NCBI RefSeq assembly: GCF_001983105.1
Contig: NZ_MOMC01000025.1
Location: forward strand, 40,911 to 53,100
Direction: 5' to 3'
Origin: Pseudofrankia asymbiotica
GTDB taxonomy: Bacteria; Actinomycetota; Actinomycetes; Frankiales; Frankiaceae
DNA length: 12,190 nt
How positions within the stretch are numbered: the first letter of the stretch is position 1; the number at the start of each line of letters is the position of its first letter. Of the stretch, positions 1 through 6,121 are shown in pieces. Made by a program: the position numbers and the translations under genes. The notes under the pieces were generated by a model. The model was not told the origin of the DNA. It saw nothing but the letters and a program-made list of their open reading frames with translations, and made no database searches.

Positions 1-30
1 GTGCCGAAGATGCTTATGGCTGCCTCTCCC

Positions 31-57
31 TGCCTGGCGGACGCCAGCGGTCAGGCA
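31..57. other. Small inverted repeat downstream of sepF
   Basis: TGCCTG (31-36) is matched by CAGGCA (52-57), and a competing inner stem CTGGC (34-38) / GCCAG (43-47) is also possible. It lies 8 bases past the sepF stop codon in the direction of transcription. No T-tract follows, so it is only a candidate attenuator or weak terminator. The rest of positions 1-65 shows no recognisable coding start; yggT is often the next gene in actinobacteria but cannot be seen here. Confidence 0.25.
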
Positions 58-65
58 CCGCGGCG

Positions 66-614
66 TCAGGACTGGTTGTAGAAGCCACCTTCGGCGATAC
101 GACGCTTGTCGCTCTCGGTGACCTCGACGTTCGAGGGGGTCAGGAGGAAGACCTTGTTGGTCACCCTCTCGATCCTCCCGTGCAGACCGAAGATCAGTCC
201 AGCGGCGAAGTCGATCAGCCGCTTGGCCTCGACGTCGTCCATCTCGGTGAGGTTCATGATGACGGGCGTGCCGTCCCTGAACTCCTCACCGATCTGACGG
301 GCGTCATTGTAGCTCCGCGGCTGGAGCGTTGTGATCCGGTAGGGGGATGCTTCCTCGACGGCCGCTACCCTCCGCATCGGAACGGGTCCGGAGGGGCGCA
401 GCGGTTCGACGGAGGAGGAACGTCTGGCCATTGTCGGCGGCTCCTCGCGTGCGTCGATACGCCGCACAGTCCGGTCGAACGGAACGGGCTCGCGCACGTC
501 CCGCCGGTCATCCTGCCGGTCGTCCTGACCATCGTCGTCGTCGTAGTCGTCGAGATATTCGTCGTCCTCCTCGGCCAGACCGAGGTAGACCATCGCCCTG
601 CGCCCGAGCCCCAT
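66..614 (-). CDS. sepF: SepF, FtsZ-ring membrane anchor
   Basis: SepF (182 aa) tethers FtsZ filaments to the membrane and aligns them during septation; in actinobacteria, which lack FtsA, it is thought to be the main anchor. The N-terminus (residues 1-13, with VYLGL) looks like the membrane-binding amphipathic helix. An Asp-rich disordered linker follows (about 14-60, with a run DDYDDDD). The conserved SepF domain spans about 92-175, with RSYNDARQIGEEF, PVIMNLTEMD and FAAGLIFGLHGRIERVTNKV, and the protein ends in FYNQS. The ATG at 614 is 9 bases past the yggS stop (TAG at 624-626), with no good Shine-Dalgarno of its own, so translational coupling to yggS is likely. An alternative ATG at residue 8 (MVYLGL) would still keep the helix. 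The identification is secure; only the exact start is uncertain. Confidence 0.95.
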   Translation of the reverse strand: MGLGRRAMVYLGLAEEDDEYLDDYDDDDGQDDRQDDRRDVREPVPFDRTVRRIDAREEPPTMARRSSSVEPLRPSGPVPMRRVAAVEEASPYRITTLQPRSYNDARQIGEEFRDGTPVIMNLTEMDDVEAKRLIDFAAGLIFGLHGRIERVTNKVFLLTPSNVEVTESDKRRIAEGGFYNQS

Positions 615-623
615 GGCGCGACT

Positions 624-1430
624 CTAAGGGACAGGGCGCCGCTCACCGAACAAAGCGGTGCCGATCCGTAGGTGTGTCGCGCCTTCGGCCACCGCGGCCT
701 CAAGATCGCCCGACATTCCGGCACTGATGACCCGCGCCTCGGGGTGGTTCCGCCACACCCCTTCGGCGACTCTTCGTAACCGGGCAAACGCCGGCTGTGG
801 GGGTTCCCCCCGGGGAGCCACCGCCATCACACCCGCGAGCCGCAGCCCCGGGGCCTCGGCGACGAGATCTGTCATCCGGGCGACATCGCCCGGAGCCGCG
901 CCGCCCCGGCCGGTCGTGCCGGGTGTGTCCAGACACACCTGGACGCAGACCGCGATCATACGGCCCCGGCTCGCCGCCGCTCTGGACAGGCTCGTGACCA
1001 GTTCCGGCCGGTCGACGGACTGCACCCAGTCGGCCCAGCGGGCGACCGCGTTCGCCTTGTTCCGCTGCAACTGACCGACGAAATGCCACAAGGGCGCCCC
1101 TTTGGGCAACCGGGCCGCGGTCCCAGGCATGTCCTCGTCCCCGGCCGCATCCAGTCCCCCGGCCGCGCCCGGGGTCCCAGCCGCGCCCAGCCGGGACAGC
1201 ACGTCCGCGACCTTCGGGGCCGCCTCCTGCTCACGGTTCTCCGCGAAGTGCGTGACGCCCAGCGCGTGCAGCGTCAACACGTCCGCGGCGGGCCAGGTCT
1301 TGCTCACGGCGATGAGCGTGAGCTCGGCCGGCTCACGGCCCGCGGCGCGCGCCGCCACGGTGATCCGCTCCCGGACCTCGCCCAGGTTCGCCCGCAGCCG
1401 CGCCAGGTCAGCATCCGACGTCACCGTCAC
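624..1430 (-). CDS. YggS/PLPBP-family pyridoxal phosphate homeostasis protein
   Basis: This 268-aa protein belongs to the YggS/YlmE/PROSC family, single-domain fold-type III PLP proteins that buffer PLP and affect amino-acid metabolism but have no proven catalysis. The PLP lysine should be K44 in LIAVSKTWP. Other family signatures are HFAENREQEA (61-70), WHFVGQLQRNKA (115-126), and ISAGMSGDLEAAVAEGATHL followed by RIGTALFGERR at the end, which bind the PLP phosphate. A Gly/Ala-rich insert (about 80-111) lengthens the loop before WHFVGQ. The GTG start at 1428-1430 is preceded by a purine-rich GGGAGGGG 9 bases upstream. It sits between ftsZ and sepF, the usual place; ylmD/pgeF, which often separates it from ftsZ, is absent. 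The 77 bases to the ftsZ stop contain nothing recognisable apart from the ribosome binding site. Confidence 0.93.
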   Translation of the reverse strand: MTVTSDADLARLRANLGEVRERITVAARAAGREPAELTLIAVSKTWPAADVLTLHALGVTHFAENREQEAAPKVADVLSRLGAAGTPGAAGGLDAAGDEDMPGTAARLPKGAPLWHFVGQLQRNKANAVARWADWVQSVDRPELVTSLSRAAASRGRMIAVCVQVCLDTPGTTGRGGAAPGDVARMTDLVAEAPGLRLAGVMAVAPRGEPPQPAFARLRRVAEGVWRNHPEARVISAGMSGDLEAAVAEGATHLRIGTALFGERRPVP

Positions 1431-1439
1431 ACCCGCCGG

Positions 1440-1447
1440 CCCCTCCC
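1440..1447 (-). promoter_or_regulatory. Ribosome binding site of yggS
   Basis: GGGAGGGG on the minus strand lies 9 bases before the GTG at 1428-1430. It fixes this GTG as the start of yggS. Confidence 0.6.
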
Positions 1448-1507
1448 GTTCGCTGTCCGGGCCGGTCGGGACACCGCCGGCCCGGTCGGTGAACGGCGCA
1501 GATCCGG

Positions 1508-2878
1508 CTACTTGAGGAAGTCGGGGACGTCCAGCTCGTCATCCTCGTCGGCGATCGGCCGGACCGGCCGCCGGGGCGGCGGGTAGCTCGGCCGCGCTCC
1601 CGGGCGGACGCCGGCCGGGTCGGCCCCGTAGCCGCCCCCCGGCCCCTGGCCTTCGCCGGGCGCGTGCTGGGCGGCATAGCGGGCCGGCGGCTCGTCCAGG
1701 TCCGGCTGTGGGTCCAGCGGCTCGGGGATGTACTGCGGCGGCGCGGGCTGCGGCGCGGCCGGCGGCGGGCCCAGGGGCGGAGCGTAGCTCGGGGTCGGCC
1801 GCGGCGCGGGCGGCGGCGTCGGGGCCACCACGGGGATCGCCGGCAGCGCGCCCGTGGGCGCCGGGGCGGCCGCGGCCGGCGGCGCCGTGGGCCGCGCGCG
1901 CTGCGGGGCGATGCCCTTCGCACGGCGGTCGGGCACCGTGTCGAAGCCGGCGGCGATGACGGTGACCCGTACCTCGTCGCCGAGCGCGTCGTCGATCACG
2001 GCACCGAAGATGATGTTCGCCTCGGGGTGGGCGGCGTCGGCGACCAGCTCGGCGGCGGCGTTGATCTCGAACAGGCCGAGGTCGGACCCGCCGGAGATGT
2101 TCAGCAGCACGCCCTGCGCGCCGTCCATGCTGGCCTCGAGCAACGGCGAGGCGATCGCCTGCTCGGCGGCGACCGTCGCCCGGTCGTCACCGCGGGCACG
2201 CCCGATGCCCATGAGCGCGCTGCCGGCGTGCGACATGACCGTCTTGACGTCGGCGAAGTCGAGGTTGATCAGACCTGGCGTCGTGATCAGGTCGGTGATG
2301 CCCTGGACACCGGAGAGCAGAACCTGGTCGGCGCTGCGGAACGCGTCGAGCACGCTGATGTCGCGGTCGGTCATCGCCAGCAGGCGGTCGTTCGGGATGA
2401 CGATGAGGGTGTCGACCTCGTTGCGCAGCGTGTCGATGCCGGCATCGGCCTGGTTCGCGCGGCGGCGGCCCTCGAAGGTGAACGGCCGGGTCACCACGCC
2501 GATCGTGAGCGCGCCCAGCGAGCGCGCGACGTTCGCCACGACCGGCGCCCCGCCGGTGCCGGTCCCGCCGCCCTCGCCCGCCGTGACGAAGACCATGTCG
2601 GCCCCCTTGAGGACCTCCTCGATCTCCTCGCGGTGGTCCTCGGCCGCCTGCCGGCCGACCTCCGGGTCGGCGCCGGCGCCGAGGCCACGGGTGAGCTCCC
2701 TGCCGACGTCCAGCTTCACGTCGGCGTCGCTCATCAGCAGCGCCTGGGCGTCGGTGTTGATGGCGATGAACTCGACGCCCTTGAGACCGACCTCGATCAT
2801 GCGGTTCACGGCGTTGACGCCGCCACCACCAATGCCGACAACCTTGATGACCGCTAGGTAGTTCTGCGGGGCAGCCAT
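1508..2878 (-). CDS. ftsZ: Cell division protein FtsZ
   Basis: FtsZ is the tubulin-like GTPase that forms the division ring. Counting from [10 protein letters not shown] (456 aa), the nucleotide-binding fold begins at [16 protein letters not shown], and the tubulin signature GGGTGTGG is at 103-110. The region [15 protein letters not shown] (205-219) holds the catalytic T7 loop, with D208 and D210. After the core (to about 315) comes a Pro/Ala-rich disordered linker (about 316-440), then an acidic tail [13 protein letters not shown], the conserved peptide that docks SepF and, in actinobacteria, FtsW. The ATG at 2876-2878 is preceded by GGAGG (2891-2895) 12 bases upstream, and the family alignment begins there. 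The frame is open further upstream to a TTG at 2998, but those 40 residues are unlike FtsZ. It is transcribed divergently from murC, with a leader of more than 100 bases; ftsQ, the usual upstream neighbour, is not here. Confidence 0.98.
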   Translation of the reverse strand: MAAPQNYLAVIKVVGIGGGGVNAVNRMIEVGLKGVEFIAINTDAQALLMSDADVKLDVGRELTRGLGAGADPEVGRQAAEDHREEIEEVLKGADMVFVTAGEGGGTGTGGAPVVANVARSLGALTIGVVTRPFTFEGRRRANQADAGIDTLRNEVDTLIVIPNDRLLAMTDRDISVLDAFRSADQVLLSGVQGITDLITTPGLINLDFADVKTVMSHAGSALMGIGRARGDDRATVAAEQAIASPLLEASMDGAQGVLLNISGGSDLGLFEINAAAELVADAAHPEANIIFGAVIDDALGDEVRVTVIAAGFDTVPDRRAKGIAPQRARPTAPPAAAAPAPTGALPAIPVVAPTPPPAPRPTPSYAPPLGPPPAAPQPAPPQYIPEPLDPQPDLDEPPARYAAQHAPGEGQGPGGGYGADPAGVRPGARPSYPPPRRPVRPIADEDDELDVPDFLK

Positions 2879-3003
2879 TGCGGGGTCGGTCCTCCAGCGG
2901 CGTCGGTGGGGCGGGCGGGCATACGCCCGGCTCGCACGGCAGGACCGTCGGGACGGCTCCACCGGGACGAGACGGGAGAAGTAGCCGCCGAGCTCCAACC
3001 TTC

Positions 3004-3034
3004 ACCGTCCACTAGACGGTTAGAGTTATGTCAA
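3004..3034 (-). promoter_or_regulatory. Candidate ftsZ upstream control element
   Basis: About 130 bases before the ftsZ start, the minus strand reads TTGACA (3029-3034), a perfect -35 hexamer, followed by TAACTCTAACC. Next to it is a perfect inverted repeat ACCGTC-CACTA-GACGGT (3004-3020). No convincing -10 box is found 16-18 bases downstream of the TTGACA, so a standard sigma-70 promoter is not demonstrated. The combination recalls AT-richer motifs upstream of ftsZ in other actinobacteria as I remember them. The palindrome could be an operator or an RNA hairpin in the ftsZ leader. Confidence 0.35.
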
Positions 3035-3268
3035 CTTGCGACTGTGGTTGGACAGTAGGCATGGCGTCCGCATGGGTCAAGGAACCTCCCGGCGAGTCAA
3101 CCGATGGAATTCGCCGTCCCGTTCGTCACACCCTCCACACGCATGGTTCCCCTCCCGGCGGGCATCCCCATCTGTCCGCTTCCTCCTCCCCGCCCCTGGT
3201 AGCTGGCTCCGGTGCGATGTCCTCGCCAGCCATGGGCGAGCGGCCGCCCGCACCGGTCGCGAGCCGAA

Positions 3269-3290
3269 CCGCTGGCTGGCCAGCCGGTGG
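3269..3290 (+). promoter_or_regulatory. Palindromic hairpin abutting the murC ribosome binding site
   Basis: The core GGCTGGCCAGCC (3274-3285) is a perfect 12-bp palindrome. With two G-T wobbles the stem extends to 3269-3290, giving 9 pairs around a 4-base GGCC loop. It ends immediately before AGGAGG at 3291-3296. A second copy of the arms, GCTGGC (3212-3217) and GCCAGC (3235-3240), lies upstream. It could be an operator or a translation-control hairpin; neither is proven. Confidence 0.3.
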
Positions 3291-3296
3291 AGGAGG
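3291..3296 (+). promoter_or_regulatory. Ribosome binding site that decides the murC start
   Basis: AGGAGG sits 9 bases before the GTG at 3306-3308, which is ideal. It directly touches the ATG at 3297, which is too close for initiation there. The GTG is therefore preferred as the murC start. Confidence 0.65.
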
Positions 3297-3305
3297 ATGG
3301 CGTCC

Positions 3306-4787
3306 GTGAGCACGCGTGTGCACTTCCTCGGTATCGGCGGCTCGGGCCTTGCCCCGCTGGCCCGGATCGCGTTGGCCCGCGGCCATCTCGTCTCCGGCAG
3401 CGACCAGGAGCCCTCGGCGCGGGTCGAGGCGCTGCGGGCACTGGGCGCCCGGGTGCGCACCGGCGCCGTACCCGGCCCGGCGGAGTTGGCGGCCGAACTC
3501 GCCGGCGTGGACGTCGTCGTGGCCTCCAGCGCCCTGGGCGACGACCATCCCGAGGTCGCGGCCGCGCGGGCCGCCGGCCTGCCGGTGCGCCGCCGCTCCG
3601 ACTGGCTGCCCGAACTGACCTCCGGCTACCAGCTCGTCGCCGTCGCCGGCTCGCACGGCAAGACGACCACCTCCGCGATGCTGACCCTCGCGCTGCGCGC
3701 CGCGGGCGCCGACCCGACTGCGGTGATCGGCGCCGAGGTGCCGCAGCTCGGCGGCGGGGCGCTGGTCGGCTCCGGCGAGCTGTTCGTGCTGGAGGCCGAC
3801 GAGTACGGCGGTGCCTTCGGCGCGCTGGACCCGGCGCTCGCCGTGGTCACGAACGTGGAGTGGGAGCACCCGGACCTCTTTCCCGACGAGGCGGCCGTGC
3901 GGGCGACGTTCGCCGCCTTCACCGCCCGGGTCCGCCCGGGTGGCGTCCTGGTGGCCTGTGGCGACGACCCTGGGGTCGCCTCCGTGCTCAGCGCCCTGGC
4001 CGAGCAGCCGGGCGGCGGCCCGCGGGTCGTGCGCTACGGCCTGGGCGACGGCCTCACCTGGCGCGCGACGGACGTCACGGCCGTCGATGGCACCACTGGT
4101 GGGTCCGCGGGCAGCCAGGACCTGAGCGGGATCCCCGGGGACGCGCCGGCCGTCGTGACACGGGCCACCGTGCTGCGCGACGGGGAGCCGGTCGGCACGC
4201 TGCGCCTGGCGCTGCCGGGCCGGCACACGGTCCTCAACGCGCTCGCGGTGCTGGCCGCCACGGGCGAGCTCGGGGTGCCCGTCGAGGCGGCGCTCTCGGC
4301 GTTGGCCGGCTACACCGGGGCCGCCCGGCGCTTCCAGCGCGTCGGCGCGGCGGACCTGCCGGGTGCCGGCGGCACGGTCGAGGTGATCGACGACTACGCC
4401 CACCATCCGACCGAGATCCGGGTGACGCTCGCCGCCGCCCGGCAGAAGGCCGCCGGCCGGGAGGTCTGGGCCGTCGTCGAGCCGCACACCTACAGCCGCC
4501 TCGCGGCGCTGCTGGACGACTTCGCCGTCTCCTTCGTCGACGCCGACCGGCTCTACGTCACCGACATCTACGCCGCCAGGGAGCATGACGACCTCGGCCT
4601 GCACTCCGCTGACCTCGCCAAGCGGGTGCGCACCCCCGCCGACACGAGCTACGTCGGCCGGGCCGAGCTGCCCGCGCGTCTGGCCGCCGACCTGCCCGGC
4701 CACGACGTCCTGCTGCTGACCCTCGGCGCCGGCACGATCACCGAGCTTGGCCCCCACCTGCTCGCCGGGCTGACCCTCGCCCACTGA
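3306..4787 (+). CDS. murC: UDP-N-acetylmuramate--L-alanine ligase MurC (inverted, atypical)
   Basis: MurC adds L-alanine to UDP-MurNAc with ATP, the first cytoplasmic peptide-forming step. From the GTG start it is 493 aa, with the full three-domain layout: the N-terminal UDP-binding domain opens with VHFLGIGGSGLAPLAR, the ATP loop is GSHGKTTTSAML (115-126), and the central motif is EADEYGGAF (163-171) followed by NVEWEHPD (183-190). The C-terminal domain has DDYAHHPTEIR (362-372), EPHTYSR (392-398) and LGAGTITELG (473-482). HHPTEIR supports MurC rather than Mpl. EADEYGG and NVEWEHPD differ from the EADESDGSF and NVEADHxD that I associate with actinobacterial MurC, and look closer to Chloroflexi-type sequences. 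It is the only complete gene here on the plus strand, convergent with murG and divergent from ftsZ, so it is transcribed alone. Its GC content resembles its neighbours, so any transfer would be old. Confidence 0.93.
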   Translation: MSTRVHFLGIGGSGLAPLARIALARGHLVSGSDQEPSARVEALRALGARVRTGAVPGPAELAAELAGVDVVVASSALGDDHPEVAAARAAGLPVRRRSDWLPELTSGYQLVAVAGSHGKTTTSAMLTLALRAAGADPTAVIGAEVPQLGGGALVGSGELFVLEADEYGGAFGALDPALAVVTNVEWEHPDLFPDEAAVRATFAAFTARVRPGGVLVACGDDPGVASVLSALAEQPGGGPRVVRYGLGDGLTWRATDVTAVDGTTGGSAGSQDLSGIPGDAPAVVTRATVLRDGEPVGTLRLALPGRHTVLNALAVLAATGELGVPVEAALSALAGYTGAARRFQRVGAADLPGAGGTVEVIDDYAHHPTEIRVTLAAARQKAAGREVWAVVEPHTYSRLAALLDDFAVSFVDADRLYVTDIYAAREHDDLGLHSADLAKRVRTPADTSYVGRAELPARLAADLPGHDVLLLTLGAGTITELGPHLLAGLTLAH

Positions 4788-4797
4788 CCCGCGCGGG

Positions 4798-4826
4798 CGA
4801 CGTCCGGGCGCGCGGCCCGGGCGTCG
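4798..4826. terminator. GC-rich hairpin between convergent murC and murG
   Basis: A stem of 12 pairs (4798-4809 with 4815-4826, one G-T wobble) encloses a 5-base loop GCGCG. It begins 11 bases past the murC stop, and 39 bases separate it from the murG stop. There is no T-tract on either strand, which is common for actinobacterial terminators. The position between two convergent genes makes a bidirectional terminator the best reading. Confidence 0.6.
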
Positions 4827-4865
4827 ACGTCCGGCGGGTCGGTGTGCGGTGTGTTCCGCCGCGTG

Positions 4866-5996
4866 TCAGTGGGCGGCGTGGCGGCCGCCGGCGCGGCGGC
4901 GGGACGCGGCGGCCTCGTGGATCATCGCGACGATCGTCTGGGCGGCCTCGGGGTGGCCCATGCCGGCGCAGGCGGCGCTCATCTTCGCCAGCCGCTCCGG
5001 CACCGTGAGCACCGGCAGCACCTCACGCGCGATCCAGTCGGCGGACAGCTCCGCGTCGTCGACGAGCAGCCCGCCGCCGGCCTCGACCGTCGGCAGGGCG
5101 TTGCGCCGCTGCTCGCCGTTGCCATGCGGCAGCGGCACGTAGACGGCCGGCAGGCCCACCGCGGCGAGCTCCGCGCAGGTCATCGCCCCGGACCGGCACA
5201 GCACCAGGTCCGCGGCGGCGTAGGCCGACGGGATGTGGTCCAGGTAGGGCACCAGCACGTAGGGCGCGGGCAGACCGGGCGGCAGCGCCGCCGCCACCTC
5301 GTCGAAGTTCTTCGGGCCGGTGGCGTGCAGCACCTGCACCCCGGACTGGGTGAGCGCCCGGGCGGCCCCCGCCATCGCCTGGTTGAGCGAGCGGGCGCCC
5401 TGCGAGCCACCGAAGACGAGCAGGGTGGGGCGGTGCGGGTCGAGGCGGTAACGGGCCCTGGCGGCGCGCATGGCGGCCGGGGACCGGTCGAGGGTGAGGA
5501 TCTCCGCGCGCAGCGGGATGCCGGTGAGCCTGCCGCCGCGCAGCGGCGTCCCCGGGTAGGAGATGGCGACATGCGAGGTGAGCCGGGCACCGAGCCGGTT
5601 GGCCACCCCGGGCAGCGGGTTGGCCTCGTGGACGACGATCGGGACCCCGCGGCGGCGGGCGGCCAGGTAGGCGGGCACGGAGACATAGCCCCCGAAACCG
5701 ATGACGACGTCGGCATGGGTCTCGGTGATGATCCCGCCGGCGCGGGAGATGGCGCCCGCGAGCCGGCCGGGCACGGTGAGCACCTGCCTGGACGGGCGCC
5801 GGGGCAGCGGCACCTTCGGAACGGTCGCCAGCTCGTAGCCACGCGCGGGCACGACGCGCGCCTCCATGCCGGTCTCGGTCCCGAGGAGGGTCAGCCGGAT
5901 CCGCGGATCGGCCGCGCGCAGCGCGTCCGCGACCGCGAGCGCGGGTTCGACATGGCCGGCCGTACCGCCGCCGGCGAGCAGCACACTCTTCAGCAT
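4866..5996 (-). CDS. murG: Lipid II synthase MurG (undecaprenyl-PP-MurNAc-pentapeptide GlcNAc transferase)
   Basis: MurG transfers GlcNAc from UDP-GlcNAc to lipid I on the inner membrane face, making lipid II. This 376-aa protein has the two-domain GT-B fold of family GT28. The N-terminal glycine loop GGGTAGH is at 9-15, the second loop [11 protein letters not shown] at 100-110, HEANPLPG at 123-130, [10 protein letters not shown] at 196-205, and the donor-site region [20 protein letters not shown] through [12 protein letters not shown] at 268-300. The length is normal. The ATG at 5994-5996 has only a weak GAGAG upstream, but the conserved loop so near the start makes the assignment firm. It lies 125 bases after ftsW in the same direction. 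The usual next gene, murC, is here convergent instead of co-transcribed, so murG ends its transcription unit. Confidence 0.97.
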   Translation of the reverse strand: MLKSVLLAGGGTAGHVEPALAVADALRAADPRIRLTLLGTETGMEARVVPARGYELATVPKVPLPRRPSRQVLTVPGRLAGAISRAGGIITETHADVVIGFGGYVSVPAYLAARRRGVPIVVHEANPLPGVANRLGARLTSHVAISYPGTPLRGGRLTGIPLRAEILTLDRSPAAMRAARARYRLDPHRPTLLVFGGSQGARSLNQAMAGAARALTQSGVQVLHATGPKNFDEVAAALPPGLPAPYVLVPYLDHIPSAYAAADLVLCRSGAMTCAELAAVGLPAVYVPLPHGNGEQRRNALPTVEAGGGLLVDDAELSADWIAREVLPVLTVPERLAKMSAACAGMGHPEAAQTIVAMIHEAAASRRRAGGRHAAH

Positions 5997-6017
5997 CGGC
6001 TCTCACGATGGCACACC

Positions 6018-6042
6018 GGCCGGCCACCCGGAGCGGCCGGCC
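6018..6042. other. Hairpin in the ftsW-murG gap
   Basis: GGCCGGCC (6018-6025) is repeated in inverted orientation at 6035-6042 around a 9-base loop. It would form an 8-pair hairpin in the leader of murG, ending about 20 bases before the start codon. It could attenuate or set processing between ftsW and murG. GC-rich palindromes occur often by chance in such DNA. Confidence 0.25.
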
Positions 6043-6121
6043 CGCTATACCCGTCGACTCCCCGTGTGCCCGGCCTGGCGGCCACGCCCGGCCACAGCCT
6101 GGTCCACCGGCCACGGCGGGC

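Larger units (their letters stand above)
3035..3305. other. ftsZ-murC divergent intergenic region without a recognisable gene
   Basis: Outside the inverted repeat and the murC leader hairpin I see no gene in this stretch. It is the place where ftsQ would be expected in an ordinary actinobacterial cluster, but no frame on either strand shows a transmembrane segment followed by a POTRA-like domain. Open frames crossing it encode only Arg/Pro/Ser-rich sequence typical of high-GC shadow frames. It must hold promoters for both divergent genes, but no clear -35/-10 pair for murC could be chosen. Confidence 0.5.

Noticed and set aside
1664..2861. Plus-strand frames of 335-397 codons opposite ftsZ
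   Set aside because: They mirror the FtsZ codons and lack ribosome binding sites or recognisable domains.
2879..2998. Forty-residue N-terminal extension of FtsZ from a TTG
   Set aside because: The residues are Arg/Pro-rich and unlike FtsZ. The ATG at 2878 has a GGAGG upstream and begins exactly where the family alignment begins.
3036..3305. Ninety-residue N-terminal extension of MurC
   Set aside because: The composition is non-protein-like, and the AGGAGG at 3291-3296 points to the GTG at 3306. The conserved dinucleotide-fold motif starts five residues later.
3306..4787. Mpl (murein tripeptide recycling ligase) instead of MurC
   Set aside because: HHPTEIR, EPHTYSR and the C-terminal GAGTITELG fit MurC. 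There is no other murC in the cluster, and Mpl is mainly known from Gram-negative bacteria.
4788..4865. Mobile element scar at the murC inversion
   Set aside because: I looked for transposase fragments, terminal inverted repeats and target-site duplications at both murC flanks and saw only the terminator-like hairpin.
6040..6060. Promoter for murG around TATAGC on the minus strand
   Set aside because: No matching -35 hexamer is present at 16-18 bases, so the -10-like hexamer alone is insufficient.
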